64,000 nucleotides of DNA from JAGLQA01 sp023135565 (lineage in GTDB: Bacteria > Acidobacteriota > Aminicenantia > UBA2199). Position 1 is the stretch's first letter, and each line of letters begins with the position of its first letter. The stretch is from positions 1-64,000 of the forward strand of contig DAOWCY010000001.1 in the NCBI GenBank assembly GCA_030639305.1, written 5' to 3'. The notes under the pieces are model-generated. The model had not been told where the DNA came from. It made no database searches and saw nothing but the letters and a program-made list of their open reading frames with translations. The translations under genes and the position numbers were made by a program. Shown piece after piece: positions 43,557 through 52,915 of the stretch.

Positions 43557-43758
43557 ATTGGATGCGGCTCCCGCCGCCGTTTTGGCGTGGGCTAAGTGGC
43601 ATTTTTGTTTCCACCGTGTTATTCCAACTTAAAAAATTTGAATTTTAAATTCATGTGGACATGTGGATATTATGACAAAAAAAAACACATATTTGTCAAG
43701 CCATATTGGCAGTTTATGTCATTTTTGTCATTTTTTATTTCCTTAAGGCAACAGTATT

Positions 43759-43775
43759 GCAGGGCCGCCGGAGGC
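43759..43775. repeat. Single GC module of the mosaic family
   Basis: GCAGGGCCGCCGGAGGC alone, between MATE and the Uma2 gene. Confidence 0.6.
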
Positions 43776-43800
43776 AAAATTGGTGGAGAGGCACGGGCAG

Positions 43801-44385
43801 TTATTCTTCAAACACCGTTTCCAGGTTGATAACCAGGGTATTTTCGTTCAGTATTAATTCGATTTCATCCTCTTTGGTATACACATCTGCCCTGCCGTAG
43901 CGGCCATTTTCATCGAGTTTGTATACCAGCAGCGCATGTTCTCCCGGCTGTACCACCCAATATTCGGGCACCCCATGTTTCTCATAGAGCAGCAATTTAT
44001 TTTTCATATCTTTTTTTACCGTAGAAGGTGAAACGATCTCGACGATAAAATCCGGCGCTCCCACGCAGCCTTTCTCATCCAATTTTTCCCGGTCGCATAT
44101 TACGGAAATATCCGGCTGCACAACAGTCAGGGTTTCTTTGTCTTCCTGCTCCCCTTCCGGCAGCCTGACGTCGAAAGGAGCGGCATAAATCTTGCATTTT
44201 TTACCTTCCAGGAAATTTTTAATTTCAACAAACAGGTTACCGAAGATTTCCTGGTGATACCTGGAAGGGGCCGGGGTCATATCGAAAGGTACACCTTCGA
44301 TAAGTTCCCAGCGTTCTTCGTCGGGCCAGGTTAGATAATCCGCATATGTAAAAAGCTCATCGTTTTTTTTAATTGGCAGAGACAT
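43801..44385 (-). CDS. Uma2-family (DUF820) PD-(D/E)XK endonuclease-like protein
   Basis: 194 residues. Typical Uma2 layout: YADYLTWPDEERWELIEGVP, SRYHQEIFGNLFVEIKNFL, VQPDISVI, PDFIVEIVSPST and YEKHGVPEYWVV. The Asp and Glu of the PD-(D/E)XK core (PDFIVEI) and a downstream Lys are present. The biological role of this family is unsettled; copies are often scattered in multicellular-type and uncultured bacteria. Ribosome binding site AGGAGGT. Confidence 0.9.
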   Translation of the reverse strand: MSLPIKKNDELFTYADYLTWPDEERWELIEGVPFDMTPAPSRYHQEIFGNLFVEIKNFLEGKKCKIYAAPFDVRLPEGEQEDKETLTVVQPDISVICDREKLDEKGCVGAPDFIVEIVSPSTVKKDMKNKLLLYEKHGVPEYWVVQPGEHALLVYKLDENGRYGRADVYTKEDEIELILNENTLVINLETVFEE

Positions 44386-44596
44386 AAGACCTCCTGCGAA
44401 ACAAAATGATTTTACCTTATTTCTCCCCTAATATCAAGCAGTATCCGTGTAAAATGAATAGGTAAATAGGGGACAGGCAGCCTATTCCTTCCGTAACCCT
44501 TTCAGGTTGTCCGGGGGGGAATCGGCGGAACCGGGGACAGGTAACTTATTCTTTGGCCGCTTAAAAAAAATTAAAAGGCAGTTGACAAAAGTTGAC

Positions 44597-44722
44597 AAAA
44601 CCGGGACCAAAAAAAGCTACATATCGAGGCTTGAGAACGGAAAAATCGATGCCCAGCTTTCGACTCTTTTCAAAATCTTTGAAGAAGGATTGGGAAGAAA
44701 GTTAAATCTTACAATTTCTTGA
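44597..44722 (+). pseudogene. C-terminal fragment of an XRE-family antitoxin
   Basis: KTGTKKSYISRLENGKIDAQ and STLFKIFEEGLGRKLNL match the second half of HigA/XRE helix-turn-helix antitoxins. The N-terminal half is replaced by unrelated sequence, including repeated AGTTGACAAA words. A decayed antitoxin just before the hip operon. Confidence 0.6.
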
Positions 44723-44741
44723 AATTAAAACTGTAAGCGTA

Positions 44742-44920
44742 ACCGATGGGGTACAATCGGCTACAAAAACAACCAACACGGCACCTTTACGGGTACAATT
44801 AGCGAAAAATAACAAGAAAAAGCGCCCCAAAGGGTATAATTTTCGTGAAAAAACTTGACATTGTACCCTTATGGGTATATAATTCATTACCGGTTAAAGG
44901 AAATCGTAACCGCACGGGTA
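44742..44920. promoter_or_regulatory. Array of five HipB-type operators
   Basis: GGGTA half-sites occur at 44749, 44791, 44832, 44873 and 44916, i.e. 41-43 bp (about four DNA turns) apart. Each is preceded by an ACC/CCC partner (for example TACCCTTATGGGTA at 44864-44877). E. coli HipB binds a comparable TATCC-N8-GGATA palindrome. Confidence 0.65.
44855..44883 (+). promoter_or_regulatory. hip operon promoter
   Basis: TTGACA (44855-44860), 17-nt spacer, TATAAT (44878-44883). The best operator (TACCC-N4-GGGTA) fills the spacer, so bound HipB would block RNA polymerase. Confidence 0.85.
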
Positions 44921-44924
44921 CAAA

Positions 44925-45137
44925 ATGAATATCGGCACAAAGATCAAAGAACTTAGAAAATCAGCAAAACTAACCCAGGTGGAACTGGCGGCCAGGGCAG
45001 GCGTTGGACTGCGCTTCATCAGGGAATTGGAAAGAGGAAAACCTACCCTGAGACTCGACAAAATCAACCAGGTATTGGAATTTTTCGGCTGCCGGTTAGA
45101 GGTAGTCAGCAGCGCCGCGGCACGGGGAACCGATTAA
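44925..45137 (+). CDS. hipB: HipB-like XRE-family antitoxin/repressor
   Basis: 70 residues, a single helix-turn-helix: KIKELRKSAKLTQVELAARA and GLRFIRELERGKPTLRLDKI, the HipB pattern. Binds the operator array upstream and, by analogy, the toxin complex. The last operator half-site is 4 nt before its ATG and there is no clear ribosome binding site. First gene of a tight three-gene operon with hipS and hipT. Confidence 0.85.
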   Translation: MNIGTKIKELRKSAKLTQVELAARAGVGLRFIRELERGKPTLRLDKINQVLEFFGCRLEVVSSAAARGTD

Positions 45138-45150
45138 GAGGTATCTAAAT

Positions 45151-45477
45151 ATGCAAGAATATAAATACCGGAAAGCGCAAGTTTTATTTAAAGATATGTG
45201 GGCAGGTCTGCTGGAAGAATACGAAAAAGGCTTCAGATTTACCTATAACGAAGATTTTAAAAAAAAGGGCATCCCTATCTCCGTCTCCCTGCCCTTGATA
45301 GACAGCCCCTTTGAAAACAACGAACTGTTTTCATTTTTTGTCGGCCTGCTGCCCGAAGGATGGTACTTAGATATCGTCTCCGCTTCCTTGAAAATCGACA
45401 AAAACGACCGCTTCGGCCTGCTGCTCTCCACCTGCAAAGATACTACCGGGGCGGTTTCCATCGAGGAGATCGAATAA
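45151..45477 (+). CDS. hipS: HipS-like protein (HipA N-subdomain 1)
   Basis: 108 residues equal to the N-terminal subdomain of HipA: FKDMWAGLLEEYEKGFRFTY, ISVSLPL and FSFFVGLLPEGWYLDIVS. In the tripartite HipBST system this separate protein, not HipB, neutralises the kinase. Its stop codon is directly followed by the hipT ATG, so the split from the kinase is genuine gene structure, with new start and stop signals, and not a simple frameshift. Confidence 0.8.
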   Translation: MQEYKYRKAQVLFKDMWAGLLEEYEKGFRFTYNEDFKKKGIPISVSLPLIDSPFENNELFSFFVGLLPEGWYLDIVSASLKIDKNDRFGLLLSTCKDTTGAVSIEEIE

Positions 45478-46410
45478 ATGTCCCTCTGCTTCTCCTGTGG
45501 AAAAAAAATCACTGCGCAGGGCGACATCCACCCGGCCTGTCTACGCAAACTTTTCGGGGTAGATTATTTGCCCGCGATAGATTTGTCGCTGCAAGAAATC
45601 TCCATAAAAGCTCAAAAAATGGTAGGAAAACTTTCGATTTCCGGTGTGCAGCCCAAACTGTCGCTAATATTCGCTAAAAAAAACAAAAAGCTCGAAGTCA
45701 CGGCAGAGGGTGGGAATTATATCCTGAAACCCCAGGTGCAAACTTTCAGGAACCTGCCCCAAAATGAGAATCTCTGTATGACTATCGCGGCACGCCTAAA
45801 CATAGATGTACCGCCTCATGCTTTAGTAAAATTGAAAGATGATAGCCCCGCCTACATAGTCAAAAGGTTCGACCGCGTAAAGAACAAGAAGATTCACCAG
45901 GAAGATTTTTTCCAGGCGCTTGGAAAAAAGGGCAAATATTCCGGCTCTTTAGAGCAGGTAGGAAAAAAGTTGCGGGAAATTTCCCGGTTCCCCGGTCTCG
46001 ATGCGCAGTTTTTTTTTGAAAGGGTTCTGCTGTTTTTTATTATCGGCAATGGCGACGCCCACATGAAAAATTTCTCGGTTATTTACGAAGATACCGGGGG
46101 TATCAGGCTTTCTCCCGCTTATGATATTGTCTCATCGAAACTGGTAATCCCCGGTGAGGAAGATTTTGCCCTACCCATGAACGAGAAGAAAAATAACCTT
46201 AGCAGGGGAGATTTTAAGAAATTTTCCGATTATTTAGATATTCCGTCCAAAGCATATGATAATATACTCGCTCGTTTTTCGGCGGGGAAAAGTATCATCG
46301 AGAATCTTTGTTTAGGCTCGGCGTTAGAAAAAGAAGAAAAGGAGATTTTTTTAGCCATTGTAAACGAACGATATGGGCGGCTGCTCCCCCTACGCACGGG
46401 GAGCTTATAA
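45478..46410 (+). CDS. hipT: HipT-like serine/threonine kinase toxin
   Basis: 310 residues. A small zinc-finger-like start (CFSC...HPAC, Cys4, Cys7, His18, Cys21) precedes the HipA kinase core. The Gly-rich loop reads KLSISGVQPKLS with the Ser-Ile-Ser (53-55) typical of HipT autophosphorylation sites. Catalytic and metal-binding motifs are GNGDAHMKNFSV and SPAYDIVS. HipT relatives phosphorylate aminoacyl-tRNA synthetases (TrpS in E. coli) and stop growth. The last codons (LLPLRTGSL) and stop come from a partial mosaic palindromic module. Confidence 0.85.
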   Translation: MSLCFSCGKKITAQGDIHPACLRKLFGVDYLPAIDLSLQEISIKAQKMVGKLSISGVQPKLSLIFAKKNKKLEVTAEGGNYILKPQVQTFRNLPQNENLCMTIAARLNIDVPPHALVKLKDDSPAYIVKRFDRVKNKKIHQEDFFQALGKKGKYSGSLEQVGKKLREISRFPGLDAQFFFERVLLFFIIGNGDAHMKNFSVIYEDTGGIRLSPAYDIVSSKLVIPGEEDFALPMNEKKNNLSRGDFKKFSDYLDIPSKAYDNILARFSAGKSIIENLCLGSALEKEEKEIFLAIVNERYGRLLPLRTGSL

Positions 46411-46495
46411 GGGATTTCCCTTCGATATTCGATATTCTTTCCTCGATCTTTCGTTCTTGCAATTGCTGGAAAAGAATTATATAATTACTCAGCAA

Positions 46496-46568
46496 GCGCC
46501 CGTAGCTCAACGGATAGAGCGGTAGACTTCGAATCTGCGCGGTGGGGGTTCGAATCCCTCCGGGCGTG
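46496..46568 (+). tRNA. tRNA-Arg (anticodon TCG)
   Basis: Acceptor GCGCCCG pairs with CGGGCGT; D arm GCTC/GAGC; anticodon stem GTAGA/TCTGC with loop CTTCGAA giving anticodon TCG; T arm GGGGG-TTCGAAT-CCCTC. No encoded CCA. Confidence 0.93.
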
Positions 46569-46615
46569 TATTAACCCCCCCAAAAAAAAGAATTACTTAA
46601 AAAAATTTTAACACC

Positions 46616-46644
46616 TTGACAAAAGGCTCTAAATTCATTACTAT
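46616..46644 (+). promoter_or_regulatory. Promoter of the DUF4388-guaA-dnaE unit
   Basis: TTGACA (46616-46621), 17-nt spacer, TACTAT (46639-46644). A leader of about 130 nt follows without recognised motifs. Confidence 0.7.
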
Positions 46645-46784
46645 ATAGTCTAATAAAGTAGCATCTTTTTTTTCAAAACCGGGTTTGAAAAAAACCACCG
46701 GTGGTGGGTACTTGAATAAAAAAAATAAGTTGTTCACTGCCGCCATGTAATGGCAAAAAAATCATTTCAATTAGACGGTAATCA

Positions 46785-47324
46785 ATGAGTTTAAAAGGGT
46801 CGTTAGAATCAGTTAACCTGGCAGATGTAATGCAATTGGTCTCGAATTCAAGGCAGAGCGGTAGGTTTGTCCTGACCAGGGGTTCGGGAGATTCCGGTTA
46901 TATAATCATCAAAGATGGAGAATTAGTCCATGCCCAGGTCGGTAATTTTATGGGCGAAGACGCACTCTTTACCTTAATCGCCTGGGGCAAAGGAGAATTT
47001 GTCTTCGAAGAAGGACCGTTCGCCGAGCAAACCACCATTACCCGGTCCATTACTTCACTGCTGATGGAATCTGCCAGGAGAATAGATGAGTGGAAACTGC
47101 TGCGAAAAAAAATCGGCTCTATCGACGCAAAACCGGCTTTTAACGATATCGATAAAGCCGAGAGGCGAAAAATATCCCTTTCGACTCTCGAATGGCTGGT
47201 GATTGCAAAGATCGACGGCAGAGCGACTATAGATGAGATATCCAAAGCTTCGGGCATCAATATATACGATACAGCCCGGATAATTTTCGGCATGATCACT
47301 TCAGGTCTTTTAAGGCTGACGTAA
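46785..47324 (+). CDS. DUF4388 (PATAN) domain protein
   Basis: 179 residues. The N-terminal PATAN/DUF4388 domain (MSLKGSLESVNLADVMQLVS, GRFVLTRG, YIIIKDGELVHAQVG, GEFVFEEG) is followed by a winged-helix-like C-terminal part (STLEWLVIAKIDGRATIDEI). The domain is linked to two-component and GTPase signalling, for example in gliding bacteria. It lies 29 nt before guaA and probably shares its mRNA. The role here is unknown. Confidence 0.8.
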   Translation: MSLKGSLESVNLADVMQLVSNSRQSGRFVLTRGSGDSGYIIIKDGELVHAQVGNFMGEDALFTLIAWGKGEFVFEEGPFAEQTTITRSITSLLMESARRIDEWKLLRKKIGSIDAKPAFNDIDKAERRKISLSTLEWLVIAKIDGRATIDEISKASGINIYDTARIIFGMITSGLLRLT

Positions 47325-47353
47325 AGGATGGAACGGCAAATATCCTCCCGGTA

Positions 47354-48889
47354 ATGAAAAATAGTGTTCTAATTTTAGATTTCGGTTCCCAATACACCCA
47401 GTTGATCGCCAGGAGGGTGAGAGAATTAAACGTTTATTCCCAAATCGAACCTTTCCATATCGGTGTGGATAAAATTAAAACCCTCTCTCCCGGTGCGATT
47501 ATATTATCAGGCGGGCCTTCCAGCGTCTACGGCGCAAAGGCGCCGCGCATCGGCAGCGATATATTAAAAGCGGGAATTCCCCTTTTGGGTATTTGCTACG
47601 GCCTGCAGTTGCTCGCTTTCCTGTCCGGTATGAAAGTGGAACCGGCGGGCGATAGGGAGTACGGCCCGGCTAACCTGCAAATCATCGAACAAAGCCCCCT
47701 GCTGAAAGATGTGAAAACAAATTCCAAAGTGTGGATGAGCCACGGCGATAAAATCACCGGGTTTTCCTCGGATTTCGTGGTCACCGGCAAAACCGAAAAC
47801 ACCGAACTGGCCGTTTTAGAATCCCGGCAGCGCAAAATTTTCGGCGTGCAGTTCCACCCTGAAGTGTTCCACACGGAAGAAGGTAAAAAAATAATCGCCA
47901 ACTTCTTGTTCGATATCGCCGCCCTTAAGCCTGACTGGAACATGGGAAATTTTATCGAATCTACCTCCGCGAAAATAAAAGCGGAAGTAGGAAATCGAAA
48001 AATTATCCTCGGTCTCAGCGGCGGCGTCGATTCCACGGTGCTGGCGCTGCTTTTACGAAAAGCGGTGGGGGAACAGGTGATCCCGGTATTTATCGACAAC
48101 GGGCTGCTGCGCCGGGATGAATTTAAAGACCTGATGCAGCGCTTCGAGAGCCGGTTGGATTTGAACGTGGTGGGCATAGATGCCGCGGACATATTCCTAA
48201 AAAATCTCGAAAACATCCGCTCCCCGGAAAAAAAGAGAAAAATAATCGGCAGAACCTTTATAGATGTCTTTAGTTCCGCGGCGGAAAAAATAGGGGGAGT
48301 CGATTTTTTTGCCCAGGGCACCCTCTACCCCGACGTCATCGAATCGGTGTCGGTAAAAGGCCCCTCCGCCACCATCAAAAGCCACCACAACGTGGGCGGC
48401 CTGCCGGAAAAAATGAACTGGAAACTGGTCGAACCTTTCAAAGAGTTGTTCAAAGACGAAGTCAGGGAGATCGGGCGCCGCATCGGCTTAGATGAGGAAT
48501 TTATTATGCGTCATCCTTTTCCCGGACCCGGGCTGGCAGTCAGGATATTAGGCAGCATCAACAGGGAGAAGATCGCCAAATTACAACATGCGGACGCTAT
48601 TTTAATCGAAGAGTTACATAATTTTAACATTTATAATGATATATGGCAGGCATTCATGGTGCTTTTGCCCGTCAAGAGCGTCGGCGTCATGGGCGACATG
48701 CGTACTTACGAAAACGCCGCCGTTATCCGCTTAGTCGAGAGCGTGGACGGCATGACCGCCGACTGCTACCCGGCCGGGGCGGAATTTTTGCAAAAAACAG
48801 CCAGCCGCATCGTCAACGAAGTCAAAGGAATCAACCGCGTGGTTTACGATTTGACCTCGAAACCGCCGGGCACTATCGAGTGGGAATAA
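47354..48889 (+). CDS. guaA: GMP synthase (glutamine-hydrolysing)
   Basis: 511 residues, full length. Converts XMP, ATP and glutamine to GMP in de novo purine synthesis. The class I glutamine amidotransferase domain has the nucleophile Cys in GICYGLQLL (about residue 80) and HPE (about 168). The ATP-pyrophosphatase domain has LSGGVDSTV (about 220). The dimerisation domain ends in PPGTIEWE. Its stop codon abuts the dnaE start, an unusual but clear operon pairing. Confidence 0.97.
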   Translation: MKNSVLILDFGSQYTQLIARRVRELNVYSQIEPFHIGVDKIKTLSPGAIILSGGPSSVYGAKAPRIGSDILKAGIPLLGICYGLQLLAFLSGMKVEPAGDREYGPANLQIIEQSPLLKDVKTNSKVWMSHGDKITGFSSDFVVTGKTENTELAVLESRQRKIFGVQFHPEVFHTEEGKKIIANFLFDIAALKPDWNMGNFIESTSAKIKAEVGNRKIILGLSGGVDSTVLALLLRKAVGEQVIPVFIDNGLLRRDEFKDLMQRFESRLDLNVVGIDAADIFLKNLENIRSPEKKRKIIGRTFIDVFSSAAEKIGGVDFFAQGTLYPDVIESVSVKGPSATIKSHHNVGGLPEKMNWKLVEPFKELFKDEVREIGRRIGLDEEFIMRHPFPGPGLAVRILGSINREKIAKLQHADAILIEELHNFNIYNDIWQAFMVLLPVKSVGVMGDMRTYENAAVIRLVESVDGMTADCYPAGAEFLQKTASRIVNEVKGINRVVYDLTSKPPGTIEWE

Positions 48890-51800
48890 ATGGGCAAGAG
48901 TTTTATTCACCTCCATCTCCACTCCGAGTACAGCCTGCTGGATTCGCCCCTCAAAATCGACCCCCTGATCAAAAAAGCGCAGGCATTAAACATGCCCGCA
49001 ATAGCTCTCACCGACCACGGCAATATTTTAGGCGCCGTTACTTTTTACAAAGCGGCCAGGAAAAACAACATCAAACCAATCATCGGGACGGAACTTTACC
49101 TGACGCCCGGTTCCCGTTTCGACAAACCCGATAAAAAAAAGAACGAAATCAACTATCACCATCTCGTGGCGCTGGTAAAAAACGAAACCGGCTACCGCAA
49201 CCTATCGGAACTGATCTCCATCTCCTTTACCGAAGGTTTTTACCGCAAACCGCGTATAGATAAAGAAGTCCTAAAAAAGTTCAAAGAGGGCCTCGTAGTG
49301 CTATCCGCCTGCATCCAGGGTGAAATTCCCAGTTTGTTCCTGAGAGGCCGGGACGAAGAAGCCTATGCAGCGGCCAAATGGTACCGCGAACTATTCAAGG
49401 ATGATTTTTATCTCGAAATCCAGAAGCACCCCATACAAAGTCAATTAGATGTACTGCCTAAATTAGTGCAGTTGTCGAAGGATTTATCTATCCCTTTAGT
49501 GGCTTCCAACGACGTGCACTACCTGAACAAAGAGGACGCCGACGCCAGGGAAATATTAATCTGCCTGCAAACCAACGAAGTGCTTTCCAATCCCGACCGG
49601 GCCATGAAAAAAGAGACCGACCAGATGTACTTCAAATCTACAGAGGAGATGCAGGCCGTTTTCCCCGAATTACCGGAAAGCCTGGACATCACCTGGGACA
49701 TCGCCAAAAAGTGCAAATTCGATTTCAAGTTGGGCACCATGTATTTGCCCCAATTCAAAGTGCCCGAAGATTACATTATCGACGGTTATTTCGAGAAAAT
49801 ATGCCGGGACGGTTTCAATAAGATAAAGGACTCCCTGCAGGGCAAAAAACACAACCTGCAAGTATACGAAGAGCGCCTCACCTATGAAATCGAAAAAATC
49901 CGCGAAATGGGCTTTCCCGGTTATTTTTTGATCACCTGGGATATTATCAAATTTGCCAGGGACAACGATATCCCGGTGGGTCCGGGCCGCGGTTCTGTGG
50001 TAGGCAGTTTAGTGGCCTACGTCATGGAAATCACCGGCGTCGATCCTTTGGACTATGATCTCATTTTCGAGCGTTTCCTCAACCCGGAAAGAATCTCCAT
50101 GCCCGACATCGACATCGATTTCGACGGCGAAAGAAGGGACGAAGTCATCGGATATATCAGGAAAAAGTACGGCAAGGAAAGCGTGGCCCAGATCGTCACT
50201 TTCGGTAAGATGAAAGCCAAGCTGGCCATCCGGGACATCGGCCGGGTGCTGGAAATCCCCCTTAACGACGTCAACAAACTGGCAAAAATGATCCCCGAAG
50301 GCCCCAAAGTGGAACTGCGCAAAGAGATCGACAGCAGCAAGGATTTGCAGAAAGAGATTCGCCGGGTGCCCGAATCGGAAAAGCTGATCGATTTTGCCTT
50401 AAAGCTCGAAAATACCATCCGCCATACTTCCATGCATGCTGCCGGCGTAGTGATTGCTCCCGGCCGGCTGACCGAATTTTTGCCTTTATACAAGACCAAA
50501 GACGACATCGTCACCCAGTTCGAGAAGGACGAAGTGGAAGAAGTCGGCCTGCTGAAAATGGACATTTTAGGTTTAAAAACCCTGACCATTATCAAGAATA
50601 TTTTGCGCGAATTAAAAGAGATCGAAGGCAAAGATATCCAATTAGACAAAATTCCTTTAGACGACGAAAAAACCTATAAAATATTCCAGGACGGCGACAC
50701 GGACGGCATTTTCCAATTTGAAAGTTCCGGCATGCGCGATTATTTGAAACGTTCCAAACCAGCCAAAATAGAAGATTTGATCGTATTGAATGCCCTTTAC
50801 CGGCCCGGGCCTTTGGGATCGGGCATGGCCGAATCCTACGTCAAAAGAAAATTAGGCAAAGAAAAAGTCACCTACCTTTTCCCCGAACTTGAAGAAATCC
50901 TCAAAGACACTTACGGTATTATCGTTTTCCAGGAGCAGGTCATGAGGATTTCCCAGGTGATTGCCGGGTTCAGCATGAGCAAAGCCGACGAAATGAGAAA
51001 GATAATGGGCAAGAAATTGACCCATAAACTGCCCGCCGTACAGGCTGAATTTTCAGAAGGAGCGGGCAAGAAAAAATTCCACAAAAAGAAAGCAGAAAAA
51101 CTTTTTTCGCAGATGAGTACTTTTGCCGAGTACGGTTTTAACAAATCCCACTCCACCGCCTACGCCCTTTTGGCTTACCAGACCGCCTATTTAAAAGCCC
51201 ATTTCCCGGTATATTTTATGTCCGGTCATTTGAGCAACGAAGCCTCCAAAACCTCCACCTCTTCCAAAGTCATTCAATACATCGGCGAATGTAAAAAAAT
51301 GGGCATCGAGATAAAATCTCCCGCCATCAACAAGAGTTTCCATAATTTCCGGGTAGAAACCCCCACCTCCATCCGCTTCGGGTTAAAAGGTCTGAAGAAT
51401 GTCGGCGAAGCAGCCATACAAGGCATCGTTGCCGAACGGGAAAAAGGCGGCCCTTTTGAAAGTTATACCGACTTTATCGAAAGGGTGGCATTAGCCAAAA
51501 CCAACAAAACCGTTTTAGAGAGTTTGATAAAAGCCGGGGCTTTGGATTGTTTCGGTATCAAAAGGCGAGCGCTTTTCGATAGTATAGAAGAGATCATCAA
51601 GCAAGCAGCCATATTGGAAAAGCGAAAAGACGATAAGCAGTTATCTCTTTTTTCCCCGGAGGAAGCCGGCGCTAAGGTAGTGATTTCCAATGGTCATCTG
51701 AAGAAAGACGAGTGGACTGAGCAGGAGATCATCAAAGGCGAAAAAGAGATCACCGGCATATATATCAGCCATAACCCCTTAGAAAAATACCGCAGCGAAA

Positions 51801-52360
51801 TCAGGAAAGTATCGAACACCGATATTGCCCAGATAGAGGCAGGGGAATTCAACAAAGAGGTGGTCAAGTTAGGCGGCGTAATCACCGAAGTAAAGCAGAT
51901 AAAATCGAAGAAAGGCACATTTTACGGTTCTTTATTTTTTGAAGATTTAAGCGGCAGGATCAAGATACTGGCCTTTAAGGACAAGTGGGAAAAGTTAAAA
52001 GACACGGTCAAGCTCGATTTTCCTTATTTTATAGAAGGCCGGCTGCCTGTGGGTGACGAGCAGAACGACAGTATTTTTCTCGAGAACATCACCGAGTTAG
52101 AGGCTGCTTTAAAGAAGAAAGCCCGCAAGATTGTCATCCAGGTGAAGTATGAGTGGTTGAGCGCTGAATTTAACCGCAAGTTAAAAGCCAGGATAGACGC
52201 CAACAGGGATTCGGTGCCTTATTTGATTATAATAAATCGTCCCGACGGCCAGCGGGCCGGAGTAATGTCTGAGGCCGGGGAAGGTTTAAAAGCCACGGTA
52301 GCCATGAAGAACGACTTCGAGGAATTGACCGGCGAGAACACGGTAGAGATACTTTTTTAG
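48890..52360 (+). CDS. dnaE: DNA polymerase III alpha subunit
   Basis: 1156 residues, the main replicative polymerase (DnaE1 type). PHP domain FIHLHLHSEYSLLD at the N-terminus; polymerase active site PDIDIDFDGERRDEVIGY (about 405); FAEYGFNKSHSTAYALLAYQ; helix-hairpin-helix region; C-terminal OB fold (LGGVITEVKQIKSKKGTFYG). Starts directly at the guaA stop. Ends immediately before a mosaic palindromic element that may serve as terminator. Confidence 0.97.
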   Translation: MGKSFIHLHLHSEYSLLDSPLKIDPLIKKAQALNMPAIALTDHGNILGAVTFYKAARKNNIKPIIGTELYLTPGSRFDKPDKKKNEINYHHLVALVKNETGYRNLSELISISFTEGFYRKPRIDKEVLKKFKEGLVVLSACIQGEIPSLFLRGRDEEAYAAAKWYRELFKDDFYLEIQKHPIQSQLDVLPKLVQLSKDLSIPLVASNDVHYLNKEDADAREILICLQTNEVLSNPDRAMKKETDQMYFKSTEEMQAVFPELPESLDITWDIAKKCKFDFKLGTMYLPQFKVPEDYIIDGYFEKICRDGFNKIKDSLQGKKHNLQVYEERLTYEIEKIREMGFPGYFLITWDIIKFARDNDIPVGPGRGSVVGSLVAYVMEITGVDPLDYDLIFERFLNPERISMPDIDIDFDGERRDEVIGYIRKKYGKESVAQIVTFGKMKAKLAIRDIGRVLEIPLNDVNKLAKMIPEGPKVELRKEIDSSKDLQKEIRRVPESEKLIDFALKLENTIRHTSMHAAGVVIAPGRLTEFLPLYKTKDDIVTQFEKDEVEEVGLLKMDILGLKTLTIIKNILRELKEIEGKDIQLDKIPLDDEKTYKIFQDGDTDGIFQFESSGMRDYLKRSKPAKIEDLIVLNALYRPGPLGSGMAESYVKRKLGKEKVTYLFPELEEILKDTYGIIVFQEQVMRISQVIAGFSMSKADEMRKIMGKKLTHKLPAVQAEFSEGAGKKKFHKKKAEKLFSQMSTFAEYGFNKSHSTAYALLAYQTAYLKAHFPVYFMSGHLSNEASKTSTSSKVIQYIGECKKMGIEIKSPAINKSFHNFRVETPTSIRFGLKGLKNVGEAAIQGIVAEREKGGPFESYTDFIERVALAKTNKTVLESLIKAGALDCFGIKRRALFDSIEEIIKQAAILEKRKDDKQLSLFSPEEAGAKVVISNGHLKKDEWTEQEIIKGEKEITGIYISHNPLEKYRSEIRKVSNTDIAQIEAGEFNKEVVKLGGVITEVKQIKSKKGTFYGSLFFEDLSGRIKILAFKDKWEKLKDTVKLDFPYFIEGRLPVGDEQNDSIFLENITELEAALKKKARKIVIQVKYEWLSAEFNRKLKARIDANRDSVPYLIIINRPDGQRAGVMSEAGEGLKATVAMKNDFEELTGENTVEILF

Positions 52361-52361
52361 C

Positions 52362-52480
52362 CCCACTGCGATGGGGGGGGGCGGCGTCCCCAGCCATTAA
52401 GCTGCTTCGCAGCAGTGTGGTGATAATGCTTTTCGTTCAACAAAAGTTTTGCTCAAACTTTTTCAACCCCGCGCCGCGGG
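52362..52480. repeat. Mosaic palindromic element
   Basis: CCCCACTGCGATGGGG, GCTGCTTCGCAGC, AAAAGTTTTGCTCAAACTTT and a GC module. Directly follows the dnaE stop. Confidence 0.75.
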
Positions 52481-52594
52481 GAGCCGGTGAGGGGCTTTCG
52501 AGTAACAGGAAAGCGTTACTCTTCCCTTCGAGATTTGATATTCGCTGTTCGATATTCTTTTTGGTTTGGCCCGCGAAACATCGGCAGGGCCAGC

Positions 52595-52646
52595 GGAGGT
52601 AAGAAGAATGAAGAAGCGGTGTGTATTCTCCTCATAAAAAAGTAAA
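52595..52646. repeat. Direct repeat, copy 1 (degenerate hairpin)
   Basis: GGAGGTAAGAAGAATGAAGA and TGTGTATTCTCCTCATAAAA; matches 52819-52866 but its hairpin arms no longer pair well. Confidence 0.65.
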
Positions 52647-52706
52647 CAAAAAGAAGTGAACCGTATTTTAGTTGTTGAAGAGCCGCTAATGAACGGTGTT
52701 TCCATT

Positions 52707-52775
52707 TTTTTTTAACTATTTTTTAACTTTTTTATAACTTTTATTTAACTTTTTTACAACTTCTTTTTAACTCTT
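52707..52775. repeat. Six 11-bp phased T-tract repeats
   Basis: AACT recurs at 52714, 52725, 52736, 52747, 52758 and 52769, exactly 11 bp apart, separated by T-tracts. Such phasing predicts curved DNA. The rest of 52480-52915 holds no gene. Confidence 0.7.
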
Positions 52776-52818
52776 TTCCCAAACCCTTTGTTTTCTGATT
52801 TCTTTCGACAGCGCTACC

Positions 52819-52866
52819 GGAGGTAAGAAGAATGAGGAGGCGATGTGTATTCGCCTCATAAAAAAG
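52819..52866. repeat. Direct repeat, copy 2 with perfect hairpin
   Basis: GAGGCGA (52837-52843) pairs with TCGCCTC (52851-52857) around a 7-nt loop, followed by ATAAAAAA and at once by a -35 box. Confidence 0.7.
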
Positions 52867-52895
52867 TTGACAAAATCCACAATTTATTTTATATT
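52867..52895 (+). promoter_or_regulatory. Promoter of the decayed antitoxin/higBA locus
   Basis: TTGACA (52867-52872), 17-nt spacer, TATATT (52890-52895). Confidence 0.75.
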
Positions 52896-52915
52896 CAATA
52901 CATGCGGAGTAAAAA

